Counted from the first letter of the stretch, positions 9,376 to 18,455 are shown. The stretch is 64,000 nucleotides of DNA from Trebonia sp963777905 (GCA_963777905.1 CAVZSM010000019.1:186001-250000); one strand, 5' to 3'. A program made the numbers and translations. The notes: generated by a model from the sequence alone, not told the origin.

Positions 9376-9462
9376 GCTTTGTTGACTCCCGGCCGCTTTG
9401 TTGACGCCGTGACCACATCTGATCGTTTCAACGGCTTGAAAATGGTCACCACATCAACAAAG
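9376..9462. repeat. Large inverted repeat with TTTGTTGAC boxes
   Basis: The arm CTTTGTTGACGCCGTGACCA (9396-9415) pairs with TGGTCACCACATCAACAAAG (9443-9462) at 17 of 20 positions around a 27-nt loop. A further direct copy of GCTTTGTTGAC lies at 9376-9386, next to the one at 9395-9405. The element fills the gap between the divergent NACHT gene and the enzyme at 9541, where no gene is found in 9261-9540. It could be a two-site operator or a remnant end of a mobile element. Confidence 0.55.
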
Positions 9463-9540
9463 TCAGCGGGAGTGGCGGATCTGCTCGGGCTGCACCCTGC
9501 GGTCCTCGACGCGAGCTGACGGCCCGGGTACTTTCAGGCC

Positions 9541-10353
9541 ATGACAACCCAGCAGGAAAAGGCGGAACGGTTCCTCGAGCTGCACCGCCCGGGGGATCCG
9601 CTGCTGTTGCCCAACCCGTGGGACCAGGGATCGGCGAAGCTGCTCGCCGCCATGGGCTTCCAGGCGCTCGCCACCACGAGTTCCGGGTTCGCCGCGACGC
9701 TTGGCCGCCTCGACGGCTCGGTGAGCCGGGAGGAGGCCCTCGGGCACGCGGCCGCGATCGTCGCGGCCACCGAACTACCGGTCTCGGCCGACCTGGAGAA
9801 CGGCTTCGCCGACGATCCGGACGGCGTCGCCCGGACTATCGGCCTGGCCGCGGAGACCGGGCTCGCGGGCTGCTCGGTGGAGGATTTCACCGGCGATGAC
9901 GACCGGCCCGTCTACGACATCGCGCTGGCGGCGGAGCGTGTCGCGGCCGCCGCGGCGGCCGCGCACGCCGGGCCCGCGCGCCTGGTGCTGACCGCGCGCG
10001 CGGAGAACTACCTGTACGGGCGCGAGGATTTGGCGGACACGATCACCAGGCTGCAGGCGTACCAGGCGGCGGGCGCCGACGTGCTGTACGCCCCCGGCCT
10101 GACCAGCCTGGCGGACATCAGGCAGGTGGTGACGGCGGTGGACCGCCCGGTGAACGTCCTTGCCATGCCCGGCGTCCCGCCCGTCGGCGAGCTCGCCGAG
10201 GCCGGCGTGAGCCGGGTCTCGGTCGGCGGCGCTCTCGCGTTCGCCGCCCTCGGCGCGCTGGCGGACGCGGCGGCCGAGCTCCGCGACAAGGGCACCTACG
10301 GCTACCTCGCCAGCAGCGCGGCCGGCCGGCAGGCGATCCAGCGCGCATTCTAG
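9541..10353 (+). CDS. Isocitrate lyase / PEP mutase family enzyme
   Basis: 270-aa TIM-barrel protein of the ICL/PEPM superfamily, which makes or breaks C-C or P-C bonds next to a carboxylate with Mg2+. Visible are the N-terminal PNPWDQGSAKLLAAMGF strand-helix, ADLENGFADDPDGVART (metal-binding loop), CSVEDFTGD and LTARAENYLYG. The Cys of true isocitrate lyases is absent, as is usual in this short phosphonomutase-like branch. No substrate can be assigned. It stands alone, divergent from the NACHT gene and convergent with the MmpL gene. Confidence 0.8.
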   Translation: MTTQQEKAERFLELHRPGDPLLLPNPWDQGSAKLLAAMGFQALATTSSGFAATLGRLDGSVSREEALGHAAAIVAATELPVSADLENGFADDPDGVARTIGLAAETGLAGCSVEDFTGDDDRPVYDIALAAERVAAAAAAAHAGPARLVLTARAENYLYGREDLADTITRLQAYQAAGADVLYAPGLTSLADIRQVVTAVDRPVNVLAMPGVPPVGELAEAGVSRVSVGGALAFAALGALADAAAELRDKGTYGYLASSAAGRQAIQRAF

Positions 10354-10374
10354 ACGCGGGTCGCCGGACAGCCG

Positions 10375-12550
10375 CTAGGGGCTCGCGGCCAGTTCGCCCG
10401 CGCCGGCCTCGGCTGGTACCGCCGGGGGCTCGGGCGCGGCGGCTGGCGCGCTGCGGCGGGCCAGCGGGCCGGGCAGCCACCAGCCGGCCCGACCGAGCAG
10501 CACCATCGCCGCGGGCGCGAGGACCAGCCGGATCAGCGTCGCGTCGATGAACACGGCGGCGGCCATGCCGAACCCGATGGTCTTGACCATGACGTTCGGG
10601 TCGGTGGCAAAGCCGAGGAACACCGCGATCATGATCGCCGCGGCGCTGCTGATGACCCGCGCGGTCGAGCCGAGCCCGCGTACCACGGCGTCCCTGGCGT
10701 CCCCGGAGACCAGCCAGGCCTCGCGGACGCGGGACAGCAGGAACACCTCGTAGTCCATCGACAGGCCGAACAGCACGGCGAACATCAGCATCGGCGCCCA
10801 CGTCGACACCGGCGCGCCGTGCGGCAGCCCCATGATGTGCGCGCCGGCGTCGGTCTGGAAGACGGCGGTCACGACGCCGTACGCGGCGGCGACGGACAGC
10901 AGGTTGAGCACCGCGGCCTTCAGCGCATTGACCGGGGCGCGCAGCAGCGCCGTCAAGATGAGCAGCGAGACAGCGACCACGAAAGCGATGACCAGCCACA
11001 GCCGGTCCGCGAGCCGCTGCGAGACGTCGGCGTAGATCGCCTCGGTGCCGGTGACCAGCACGCCGCGCGGCGCGTCCGCGCGGATCGTGTCCAGCAGCCG
11101 CGTCGTCGCGGTGTCGCTCGGCCCGGTGGCCGGCTGCACGGTGATGACGGCCGCGTCTCCTGCCGCGTTGAGCACCGGCCCGGCGACGGCGCTGACCCCG
11201 GGCAGGGCCCGCAGCCTGGCGGCCAGCGCGGCAGGCGCGTGGTCGTGCGTCAGGTCAACGGCGACCAGCAGGGGTGCGTTCGCGCCCGGCCCGTACTCGG
11301 CGGCGACCAGGTCATACGCCTGCCGGACCGTGCTGCCTGCTGGCTGGGTGCCCGCATCTTCCGGCCAGGTGCGCATGCCGAGAACCGGCGCGGCAAGCGC
11401 CAGCAGGACCGCGACGGAGACCGTGGCCATCAGCGCGGGCCGCCGGGTCACCCACGCGGCCCACGCCTCGGTTCTGGTCCGCCGGACGGGGGCGGCCAGG
11501 GGCGGCAGGGGCGGCAGGGGCGGCAGGGTCCGCGGGGACCGCCGCGCCGGACTCGGCCCGCGCGCGGCGGGGCAGGATGCGGGTGCCCGCCAGCGCGCAC
11601 AGCGCGGGGACCAGCGTCAGCGCGGCCGCCATGACGCAGGCGACGCAGATGTCCGCGGCGTAGCCGATCGTCGCGTACGTCTGCAGCGTGGACAGCTGCA
11701 GGCCGAGCAGCGACACGATGACGGTCAGGCCCGCGATGAGCACAGAGGACCCGGCCTTGGCGGCGGCCCGCTCCGCCGCCAAGGCCGGCGCTAGCCCGGC
11801 CCGCAGGCCCTCTACGTGGCGGCTGACCAGCAGCAGCGCGTAGTCGATGCCGACGCCCAGGCCGACCATGGAGGCCACGGTCGGCGCCTCGGTGCTGATG
11901 GGAACGCCGCCCGCGAGCAGCGCGGTGATGGCGGTGCCCGCGCCGAGCCCGGCGATCCCGACGAGCAGCGGCAGGCCGGCGGCGACCAGCGAGCGGAGCG
12001 CGAGGATGAGCACGACCAGCGCGACCACGACCCCGATCCCGTCGGTCACGTTGCTCGTCGTGATGACGTTCTCAGGTACTTCCCCGCCCAGCGCCACTTG
12101 CAGGCCGTCGGCCCGGGCGGGGGCGGTGGCGCGGGTCAGCTCGTCGACCCCGGTGGTGCCCTTGAAGTAGGTGACGGGCACGCTGTACTGCACGCCGATC
12201 AGCGCGGTGTCGCCGCTCTTCGACAGCAGCGGCGGGGCGACCACCGAGACGCCGGGCAGGCGGCTCACGTCGCCGCGCACGGTGGCCAGCACGGCCGGGT
12301 CGAGGTGGCGGCCCGCGCGGTCGTGGATGACGACCCGGGCGTTCGAGCCGGACATTTGCGGGAAGTGCGCCCGCAGGAAGTCGGCCCCGGCCTGTGATGA
12401 GGTCCCTGGCACGGTGTAGTCGTCCTGGAGCTGGCCGCCGAACGCCATCTTCAGGCCGAACAGCGCGACGATCAGGATCAGCCAGACGGCGATCGTGCGC
12501 CAGGGGTGCCGGGCGGCCGCGCCGCCTAGCCTGCCAGTGAGACGGGACAT
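10375..12550 (-). pseudogene. MmpL/RND-family transporter, one frame break
   Basis: MmpL-type RND permease. An N-terminal transmembrane segment is followed by a large exported loop starting QDDYTVPGTSSQAGADFL, a block of five or so membrane segments containing VGLGVGIDYALLLVSR (the proton-relay GxxxDY motif), then a second half with FGLSMDYEVFLLSRV. The two halves are in different frames. One extra base in a G/C repeat near 11491-11500 (a 10-bp unit in a run of 9-bp units) breaks the frame between PAAPAAP and VRRTRTEAW. Correcting it gives 724 aa, the normal length. MmpL proteins export lipids or small molecules; this substrate is unknown. Confidence 0.85.
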
Positions 12551-12661
12551 CGCCAGCCTCCCCGCATGAGCGATTTTGCCTGTCGCTTCTCCACGATCGC
12601 CGTTGTTACCGCCGGGTACCAGGGCACCGGCCCCACTCCCGCCGGGGTGCTTCCGCTAGCT

Positions 12662-12687
12662 CCTGGGGGATACCACCACACCCCAGG
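12662..12687 (-). terminator. Stem-loop downstream of the anti-sigma gene
   Basis: CCTGGGG (12662-12668) pairs perfectly with CCCCAGG (12681-12687) around a 12-nt loop, just beyond the stop of the gene ending at 12698. There is no clear U tract, so its strength as a terminator is uncertain. Confidence 0.4.
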
Positions 12688-12697
12688 TCCCGGTCGG

Positions 12698-13459
12698 CTA
12701 GGCGGAGACGGACAGCAGGACTACCGGGGTGGTGGTCGGGCGGGCGGATCCGCCGGCGGGCTCGATCGTGATGCCCAGGTGGTCGCCTGGCTGGATGTCA
12801 GCGGTCAGGACGGGGGGCGTGCTGCCGGTGCTGCTCGCGGGCATCAGGCCGGCGGAACGGGCACCGGAGACGCTGATCAGCCAGAGCTGGTAGACCCTGC
12901 TCGCGGGCGGAGCAGGCATGCCCGCGGCGGTGACGACAGCCTCGTGGTCCCGCGCGGAAACGACGGCCGTCACAGTACCGCCGACGGTGGTCCCGCTGGT
13001 TACGATCCTGGCGCCAGGGGCGGCCAGAACCGCGGCGACGGCCTGGTTAGCCGACTGGGCTTGCTCGAGCCGGTGCTGCGTGCCGGCCAGCACGATCCCC
13101 AGGACAACGACGGCGGCCGCCAAGGCCGTCATGGCCGCCGCGCTGACCGGGCGTGGCAGCGCACGGCGCAGCCACCCCCCTCGCGCGGGGGTGCCGGAGT
13201 CCAGGAGCCTGCGGCCGGCCGGGGCAAGCTGACGAGTGCGGCTGGCGGCCTCGAGCACCTGCCGGCGCATCGCGGGCGGGGGCACGATCGAGGTGGCGAT
13301 CCCGAGCCGTGCCGCGGTCTCCCGGAGCCCGCGGACCTCTTCGGCGCAGGATGGGCATTGGCCCAGGTGCTTGTCGAACTGGGCTAGCTCGGCACCGGTC
13401 AGCGCGTCGGCTGCGTAGGCGCCGGTCAGCTGGTGCAGATCGTGCCGCTGGAGGCTCAC
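12698..13459 (-). CDS. rskA: Anti-sigma-K factor, RskA-like
   Basis: 253 aa. The N-terminal zinc-finger-like anti-sigma domain (HDLHQLTGAYAADALTG... HLGQCPSCAEEV, residues 6-43) faces the cytoplasm. One transmembrane segment follows (about 108-126, MTALAAAVVVLGIVLAG), then an extracytoplasmic RskA C-terminal domain with VYQLWLI and GDHLGITIEPAGGS. This is the standard layout for a membrane-tethered ECF anti-sigma factor released by proteolysis. Its GTG overlaps the sigma gene stop by 4 bp, as expected for a cognate pair. Confidence 0.9.
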   Translation of the reverse strand: MSLQRHDLHQLTGAYAADALTGAELAQFDKHLGQCPSCAEEVRGLRETAARLGIATSIVPPPAMRRQVLEAASRTRQLAPAGRRLLDSGTPARGGWLRRALPRPVSAAAMTALAAAVVVLGIVLAGTQHRLEQAQSANQAVAAVLAAPGARIVTSGTTVGGTVTAVVSARDHEAVVTAAGMPAPPASRVYQLWLISVSGARSAGLMPASSTGSTPPVLTADIQPGDHLGITIEPAGGSARPTTTPVVLLSVSA

Positions 13460-14046
13460 CAGGGCACCCCCATGCAGTCGCGCATCCGGATGAGGCCGTC
13501 GCGGATGCGGGTCTTAACCGTGCCGAGCGCGACTCCGAGCAGGCTAGCGACCTGCGGGTACGTGTATCCGCCGTAGTAGGCGAGCGTTACGGCCTCGGCT
13601 TGCAGCGGGGTGAGGCTGCCCAGGCATCGCCTGACCCGCTGCTGGTCCAGTGCCGATTCGACGAGTTCCGCCACGTCCTCGCCGTGCACCGGGCCGACTG
13701 CCAGGCTCTGCTCTCGCCTGGTGGCGGCCTGCTCGGACCGGACCCGGTCCACGGCCCGGCGATGCGCGATGGTCATCACCCAGGCGCCCGCGCTGCCCCG
13801 GGAGGCGTCGAACCTGGAGGCGGTACGCCACACGTCAAGCATGACTTCCTGGGCGACCTCCTCGGACTGAGCCGGGTCCCGCAGCACCTTCCTGACCAGC
13901 CCGTACACCGGCCCGGCGAGCTGGTCGTAGACCTCCTCGAAGGCCGAGTGATCGCCGCGGGCCACCCGGGTGAGCAGCCCGGCGAGCTGCTGCCCCCTTC
14001 CCGCTGGCCCGGCGTCGTCCTGCCGCCCCGCCGATGACGCTTCCAT
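13456..14046 (-). CDS. sigK: ECF RNA polymerase sigma factor, SigK-like
   Basis: 196-aa ECF sigma factor. Region 2 spans about residues 22-95 (FEEVYDQLAGPVYGLVRKVL, EVAQEVMLDVWRTASRFD, SAGAWVMTIAHRRAVDRVR). Region 4 carries LTPLQAEAVTLAYYGGYTYPQVA and the helix-turn-helix LGTVKTRIRDGLIRMRD. I chose the ATG at 14046 because a -10-like TCGAAT ends 7 nt upstream of it, which would give a leaderless message. It is paired with rskA and divergent from a secreted protein gene that has a matching promoter. Confidence 0.9.
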   Translation of the reverse strand: MEASSAGRQDDAGPAGRGQQLAGLLTRVARGDHSAFEEVYDQLAGPVYGLVRKVLRDPAQSEEVAQEVMLDVWRTASRFDASRGSAGAWVMTIAHRRAVDRVRSEQAATRREQSLAVGPVHGEDVAELVESALDQQRVRRCLGSLTPLQAEAVTLAYYGGYTYPQVASLLGVALGTVKTRIRDGLIRMRDCMGVPW

Positions 14047-14080
14047 GCCGGTAATTCGAGGCCGTCCGGCGGCCGGATGG
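14044..14080 (-). promoter_or_regulatory. Putative SigK-type promoter of sigK (leaderless)
   Basis: On the minus strand, -35 CCATCC (14080-14075) and -10 TCGAAT (14059-14054) are separated by 15 bp. From memory, the mycobacterial SigK consensus is CCATCC ... CCGAAT, so this suggests autoregulation. Initiation about 7 nt past the -10 would fall on the A of the ATG at 14046. Confidence 0.55.
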
Positions 14081-14100
14081 GTCGGATACGCCCGGACCAC

Positions 14101-14127
14101 CAATCCGCGGTCCCTGTCGCCGCGAAT
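14101..14127 (+). promoter_or_regulatory. Putative SigK-type promoter of the secreted-protein gene
   Basis: CAATCC (14101-14106) and GCGAAT (14122-14127) have the same 15-bp spacing as the divergent sigK promoter. Each hexamer has one mismatch to the CCATCC/CCGAAT pattern. Transcription would begin near 14134 and leave a leader of about 47 nt with the ribosome site GAAGGGGA before the ATG at 14181. Confidence 0.5.
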
Positions 14128-14180
14128 GGGGCCGAGAAAGGCGTGCTATCGAGCGCGCCGGTACACCGAAGGGGAACTTG

Positions 14181-14873
14181 ATGACCCTACTCAACCGAGC
14201 ACGGCGCGCGGGCCCGCGCAAGGTCGCGCTTGCCTTGTCAGGCCTGCTGGTCCTGGCCATGGCCGCGGTGTCGGGGACCGCGCTGGCCTCGTCCGCCGCG
14301 CCGGCGTCCGGCATGACGGGCATGACCGGCATGGGCCAGCTGACGTCCGCGTCGAACGGCCACGCCCAGACCGGCTTCACCAACGGCTGGTACGACGGGC
14401 ACACGGTCCGCTTCTTCTACAGCAAGAACTACTCCTGCCAGACGCCTCCGGCGAGCAAGGCGTCATCCAGGTGCGAGGCGGGCGCCGACTACACCCAGAC
14501 GCCCGCGACCAGCTTCGACCCGCTCTACGTGGTGGTCCCGCTCGGGTTCACCCCGCCGAAGAGCACCCTGCAATGCCCGGTGGCGGGGCACTGCATCGAC
14601 CACCCGGCCACGATCGACCTGTCGGCGGTCCTGGGAGCGGGCACCGGGGACCTGGCGCTGCCCGCGCACAGCCACATCGTGGCCACCGACAACAGTAACC
14701 AGAGCGAGTGGTGGAACGTCGACGTCGTCGGCGTCAAGTCCCTCAGCGCGTGGAACAAGATCGTCCACGCCAAGAGCGACTGGGAGCTGGAGCACCTCCA
14801 GCGCACCGACAGCGCCGACGTCACCGGGAACATCACCACCAACCTGTTCCTGTACTTCGCCGTCGTCCGTTAG
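14181..14873 (+). CDS. Secreted protein of unknown function, probable SigK target
   Basis: 230 aa with a classical signal peptide: basic RARRAGPRK, hydrophobic VALALSGLLVLAMAAVSG, and cleavage after ALASSA. The mature part has four cysteines (SCQTPP, SRCEAG, LQCPVAGHC) that could form two disulfides, and histidines in HIDHP-like and PAHSHIVAT contexts. I recognise no family. It is separated from sigK-rskA only by the paired promoters, the arrangement expected for a sigma-factor target acting outside the cell. A strong stem-loop follows at 14881. Confidence 0.75.
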   Translation: MTLLNRARRAGPRKVALALSGLLVLAMAAVSGTALASSAAPASGMTGMTGMGQLTSASNGHAQTGFTNGWYDGHTVRFFYSKNYSCQTPPASKASSRCEAGADYTQTPATSFDPLYVVVPLGFTPPKSTLQCPVAGHCIDHPATIDLSAVLGAGTGDLALPAHSHIVATDNSNQSEWWNVDVVGVKSLSAWNKIVHAKSDWELEHLQRTDSADVTGNITTNLFLYFAVVR

Positions 14874-14880
14874 CACCGTG

Positions 14881-14917
14881 GTCCCCGGCCACCCGCACGC
14901 CGTGGCTGGCCGGGGAC
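14881..14917 (+). terminator. Stem-loop terminator after the secreted-protein gene
   Basis: GTCCCCGGCCA (14881-14891) pairs perfectly with TGGCCGGGGAC (14907-14917) around a 15-nt loop, 8 nt past the stop codon. There is no U tract, but the 11-bp GC stem is stable. Confidence 0.6.
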
Positions 14918-14975
14918 CCGCTATCGGCCGCCAATCAAGGCAGAAGGGCAGAAGGCAGAAAGGCGAGAACAGATC

Positions 14976-16451
14976 ATGACCACGCGAAGCCAGCCCGCCG
15001 CTCGGGCAGTCGCCGTCCCGTCATGGCCGCGAGGCTGGCGCGCCGCCGCCGGGCTCACCGCCGTGGCCGCGGGCGCGCTCATCATCACCGGGGCCCTGCT
15101 TCCCTGGGTCGAGGCCTTCGCCGGGCTGCTCCCGATATCCGGCATCCGCGGCGGCAACGGACGCGAGCTGGCCGCCGCCGGGGCGGTCATCGCCGCCGCC
15201 GGGATCTGGCAGCTGGCCCGCGGCGGGCAGGCGGCCCGCTGGCTGGCCGGCCTGGCCGGGTTCGCCGCTGCCGGGTTTGCCGGTTACCTGCTCATCCAGC
15301 TCGTCAGGACCGTCCGCGACCTCGGCGGCGATTCGATGGTCATCGCCCGTCCGGGCCCTGGCCTTCCCGTCGTGCTGGCCGGCTCTGTGGCGGCGTTCGC
15401 CACCTTGCTGTTCCCGCCGTCGGCGCAGGCCACGCTCCGCCGCGATCCCGGCACGCGGGTCTTCTCCTGGACGGCCGACCGCGAGTCGGTGGGCCTCCGG
15501 CGGGCGCTCCAGATCGCCCTCGGCGCGGTCTGGCTGCTCGACGCCGCGCTGCAGTACCAGCCGTACATGTTCACCAGGGGGTTTCCTGACATGCTGGCGA
15601 TGGCCGCCACCGGGCAGCCAGGCATCGTCGCAGGCCCGGTGACGCTGACGGCCCAGGCTGTCTCCGCGAATCCGGCCGCGTGGAACGCCGCGTTCGCGAC
15701 GATCCAGCTCGCGCTGGCCGTCGGCCTGCTGTTCCGCGCCACCGCCCGGGCCGCGCTGGCCGGCGTGGTCGTCTGGGCCCTGTCGGTGTGGTGGCTCGGT
15801 GAAGGCCTTGGCGGGGTCTTCACGACCGCGGCCAGCCCGCTGACCGGCGCGCCAGGGGCGGCGGTGCTCTACGCGCTGCTGGCCGTGCTGGCCTGGCCCG
15901 GAGGCCGGGAGGAGCGACCTGGCCGCAGCGTCGCGGACGGCAGCCCGCTCGGCCGCTACGCGAAACTGGCGTGGCTGCTGCTGTGGGGCGGCATGGCCTG
16001 GCTCATGGCCACGTCGCCGGCGCAGACGGCGCCGTTCACGGCCGGGGCCGCCGTGGTCGCGTTCACCGTCGTCTTCGCGGCGGTCGCGGCCGGTGTCCTG
16101 GTCCCAGGGCTCACCAGGCCCGCACTGGCCGTCGCGGCCGTCGCGGCCGTCGTCATCTGGGTGACGGGGGAGCAGTTCGGCGCCATTTTCAGCGGCCAGG
16201 CCACCGACCCCAACACCGGGCCGCTGCTCATCCTCATCGCCGCCGCGTTCTGGCCGCTGCGGGGTCACGATCGGCTTCGCGAGCCGGCCGCGCTCGTTCG
16301 GGGAAAGGTCCTTGATTTTCCTGAACGGGCCCGTGCTTCGACCCGCGCGTTCCCGGCCGCCTTAGCGGGCGCCGGGCGGGCAGACCTGGCTCGGCGGGGC
16401 CAGGCGGGCAAACCGCCCGGTCACGCCGTGGCCTCGAGGTCCGCGAGGTAG
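14976..16451 (+). CDS. Polytopic membrane protein, unknown function
   Basis: 491 aa with about 10-11 hydrophobic segments. The first is TAVAAGALIITGALLPWV at about residues 29-46, followed by GAVIAAAGIWQL, LAGFAAAGFAGYLLI, VVLAGSVAAFATLLF, ALQIALGAVWLLDAALQ, and further segments to LLILIAAAFWPL near 427. LDAALQYQPYMFTRGFPDMLA is a loop seen in uncharacterised actinobacterial membrane proteins distantly like DoxX. The last 55 residues are basic and unlike a membrane protein. The 3' end overlaps the convergent GT2 gene by 31 bp. Confidence 0.75.
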   Translation: MTTRSQPAARAVAVPSWPRGWRAAAGLTAVAAGALIITGALLPWVEAFAGLLPISGIRGGNGRELAAAGAVIAAAGIWQLARGGQAARWLAGLAGFAAAGFAGYLLIQLVRTVRDLGGDSMVIARPGPGLPVVLAGSVAAFATLLFPPSAQATLRRDPGTRVFSWTADRESVGLRRALQIALGAVWLLDAALQYQPYMFTRGFPDMLAMAATGQPGIVAGPVTLTAQAVSANPAAWNAAFATIQLALAVGLLFRATARAALAGVVVWALSVWWLGEGLGGVFTTAASPLTGAPGAAVLYALLAVLAWPGGREERPGRSVADGSPLGRYAKLAWLLLWGGMAWLMATSPAQTAPFTAGAAVVAFTVVFAAVAAGVLVPGLTRPALAVAAVAAVVIWVTGEQFGAIFSGQATDPNTGPLLILIAAAFWPLRGHDRLREPAALVRGKVLDFPERARASTRAFPAALAGAGRADLARRGQAGKPPGHAVASRSAR

Positions 16452-17110
16452 TGGCTGAAGCCGTTCGGGGCACGGGCCTCGCGCCGGGCCGAGGTGGCGA
16501 CGGTGACCGCGCGGGTCCACAGCATCCGGCCGCCGGTCGCGGCCAGCGCGGCGACCAGAGCGTGGTCTTCCGCTGTCGGCGCGTCGGGGAAACCGCCGGC
16601 CTTCAGGTACGTCGCAGCGCGGAAGCCCAGGTTGGCGCCGTGCACAGGCGGGTGCGGGCCGAGTCCGGCGCCGTAGCGCTCGTGGAAGGCGGCGCGCACC
16701 CGCTGCGGGTACCCGGACCAGTCGGCCACCCAGACCGTGCCCGCCACCGCGTCCCAGCCCTGGTCGGCAAGGCGGGCCTGCTGGCGCAGCCAGCTGACCG
16801 GGACGAGGGTGTCGGCGTCCGTCGTGGCCAGCCAGACATCCGCAGGGTCCAGGTGGCTGGTGCGGCGCAGTACCTCCCGCGCCCCTGCCGCGCGCGCCGC
16901 GCCAACGCTCCGCGCGCCGATCGTGACGACGGCGGCCCCGCCGCGCCGCGCGACCTCGGCGGTCCGGTCGCGGCACGCGTCGGCCACCACGACCAGGTGC
17001 ACCGGCGTGCCGCGCAGCGCCCGCGCCGCCCGGCGCAGGCTGCGCAGGCAGGACGGCAGCAGGTCCTGCTCATCGTGCGCCGGGACGATCACGCCGATGG
17101 CCCGGATCAC
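16421..17110 (-). CDS. Family 2 glycosyltransferase
   Basis: 229-aa GT-A fold enzyme. It opens with IGVIVPAHDEQDLLPSCLRSL (nucleotide-sugar binding) and has the metal-binding TTDADT near residue 91. The acceptor-side region VHGANLGFRAATYLKAGGFP..AEDHALVAAL is typical of GT2. There are no membrane segments, so it is cytosolic or peripheral. It starts at a GTG overlapping the methyltransferase stop by 4 bp and is the last gene of a tightly coupled four-gene operon, so sugar transfer is probably one step of that pathway. Confidence 0.85.
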   Translation of the reverse strand: MIRAIGVIVPAHDEQDLLPSCLRSLRRAARALRGTPVHLVVVADACRDRTAEVARRGGAAVVTIGARSVGAARAAGAREVLRRTSHLDPADVWLATTDADTLVPVSWLRQQARLADQGWDAVAGTVWVADWSGYPQRVRAAFHERYGAGLGPHPPVHGANLGFRAATYLKAGGFPDAPTAEDHALVAALAATGGRMLWTRAVTVATSARREARAPNGFSHYLADLEATA

Positions 17111-17715
17111 ACGATCCCGCCGGCCTGCGCGACGGACCGCAGGTCGCCGCCGGCCCGGGTGTACACCTCGGCGGCGAAGTCAGGATCCCGGTATCCGGCC
17201 AGCCGGGCCAGCCCGGGATGCCCGGCCAGCGCCTGGTGCGCCTCGTCGCCGGTGCGGGGATGATCGGGCGCGGGATGCCGCCAGTGCACCGCGAGCAGGT
17301 GCCCGTCCGGTCGCAGCGCGCTGGTGCCGAGGCGGAGCACCTGGTCCAGGTCACCGTCGTCGAAGTAGTAGAGGATCTCGGAGAAGACGATGAGGTCGAA
17401 CTCGCCAGGCGGCCAGTCGCGGGGGATCATCCGCCGCTCGACCCGAACGCCGGGCAGCCGTGCGGTCCTCGTCCTGGCGGACGCGACCGCGCTGTCGATC
17501 GCGTCGCAGGCCAGCAGGCTGGCGCAGCGGGGCGCCAGCCTCGCGGTGAGCACTCCGATCGAGCAGCCAGGCTCGAACGCGGCGCCGTAGCGCTGCCTGG
17601 GCAGCAGGGCGACGGTGAGCGCGTACTTGCGCGCCTCGTACCAGCGGTCCGCCAGCCCGTAGGGATCGGGGGAGACGGCATAGCGTTCACGGAAGTACCC
17701 CGGATCCACCGTCAC
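17107..17715 (-). CDS. NodS-like SAM-dependent methyltransferase
   Basis: 202 aa. FEPGCSIGVLTARLAPRC at about residues 48-65 is motif I of a class I methyltransferase, ACDAIDSAVASAR the acidic loop that binds SAM ribose, and FDLIVFSEILYYFDD motif IV. The N-terminus DPYGLADRWYEARKYALTVALLP is characteristic of the NodS branch, whose founding member N-methylates the amino sugar of Nod factor. Its GTG overlaps the PIG-L stop by 4 bp. N-methylation of a deacetylated amino sugar would fit the neighbours but is inference. Confidence 0.8.
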   Translation of the reverse strand: MTVDPGYFRERYAVSPDPYGLADRWYEARKYALTVALLPRQRYGAAFEPGCSIGVLTARLAPRCASLLACDAIDSAVASARTRTARLPGVRVERRMIPRDWPPGEFDLIVFSEILYYFDDGDLDQVLRLGTSALRPDGHLLAVHWRHPAPDHPRTGDEAHQALAGHPGLARLAGYRDPDFAAEVYTRAGGDLRSVAQAGGIV

Positions 17716-18455
17716 GGCAGCAGGACCTCCATCGCACGGGTGAAGTGGGCGATCATGGCCGGGGTGAGCACGGGCCCGAGGCCGCCGCCCCTGTCTTCGG
17801 TCTGGCTGGCGAAGCAGCCGATCGCCGCGCGCTTCATCGCGGCCGCGCGTGGCGGCAGCGGAACCCGCAGCGCCTGGTTCCAGGGCACCCGGGGATCGGC
17901 GGGGGAGGCCCAGTGCCACATCCAGACGGGGTAGCACAGCACCCGGGGCGCCGCTCGCCGTGCGGCCCGGCCCGCTGTCTCGTGGTCCGGGTGCAGGTCG
18001 CCGTCCCACGGCGCGAGGCACACGTCGAAACCGGCGGTGAGCGGCGCAAGCGCGGCCGCGAGCTCGTCATCGCGGCCGGCCAGCCCGGCGTCCGGCAGCC
18101 CGAGGCGGATGACCTCGGCCGTCCCGGCGCCGAGAGCGCTCAGCGCGGCGGCCGTCTCCGCGGTACGCCGCGCTGCCAGCATGGCCGGGTCGGCGCGGCC
18201 CCGGTGCGAGCCCTCGCCGTCGGTGACCGCCACCAGCCGCAGCCGTGCGCCCGCCGCGGCGAGCACCGATATCAGGCCGCCGGCGCCGAGTACCTCGTCG
18301 TCCGGGTGAGCGGCCACCACCACGGCGCTTGTCACGCCGAACAGGGCTGTCGTCCTGGCGTTGGGCAGCGCGTCGAGCCGCTGCCAGGCAGCCCAGGTGT
18401 CCTCGTCTGTGCCCGGCGCGTCGATGGGATGCGGGACGGCGGCGGGCCGGCTCAC
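17712..18455 (-). CDS. PIG-L family (LmbE-like) deacetylase
   Basis: About 247 aa. AAHPDDEVLGAGG is the zinc-binding first motif of PIG-L deacetylases, with HPDHE (GDLHPDHETAGRAARRA) as the second, so the zinc site is complete. The family removes N-acetyl groups from GlcNAc conjugates, as in mycothiol synthesis (MshB) and GPI anchors. I chose the GTG that overlaps the dehydrogenase stop by 4 bp; another GTG lies one codon upstream. It sits between the acyl-CoA-dehydrogenase-like gene and the methyltransferase in one operon. Confidence 0.85.
   Translation of the reverse strand: MSRPAAVPHPIDAPGTDEDTWAAWQRLDALPNARTTALFGVTSAVVVAAHPDDEVLGAGGLISVLAAAGARLRLVAVTDGEGSHRGRADPAMLAARRTAETAAALSALGAGTAEVIRLGLPDAGLAGRDDELAAALAPLTAGFDVCLAPWDGDLHPDHETAGRAARRAAPRVLCYPVWMWHWASPADPRVPWNQALRVPLPPRAAAMKRAAIGCFASQTEDRGGGLGPVLTPAMIAHFTRAMEVLLP

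Noticed and set aside
11491..11531. GGGGCGGCA repeats in the MmpL gene as a phase-variation switch
   Set aside because: The repeat unit is 9 bp, so copy changes would not shift frame. The shift comes from one 10-bp unit and looks like an insertion or read error.
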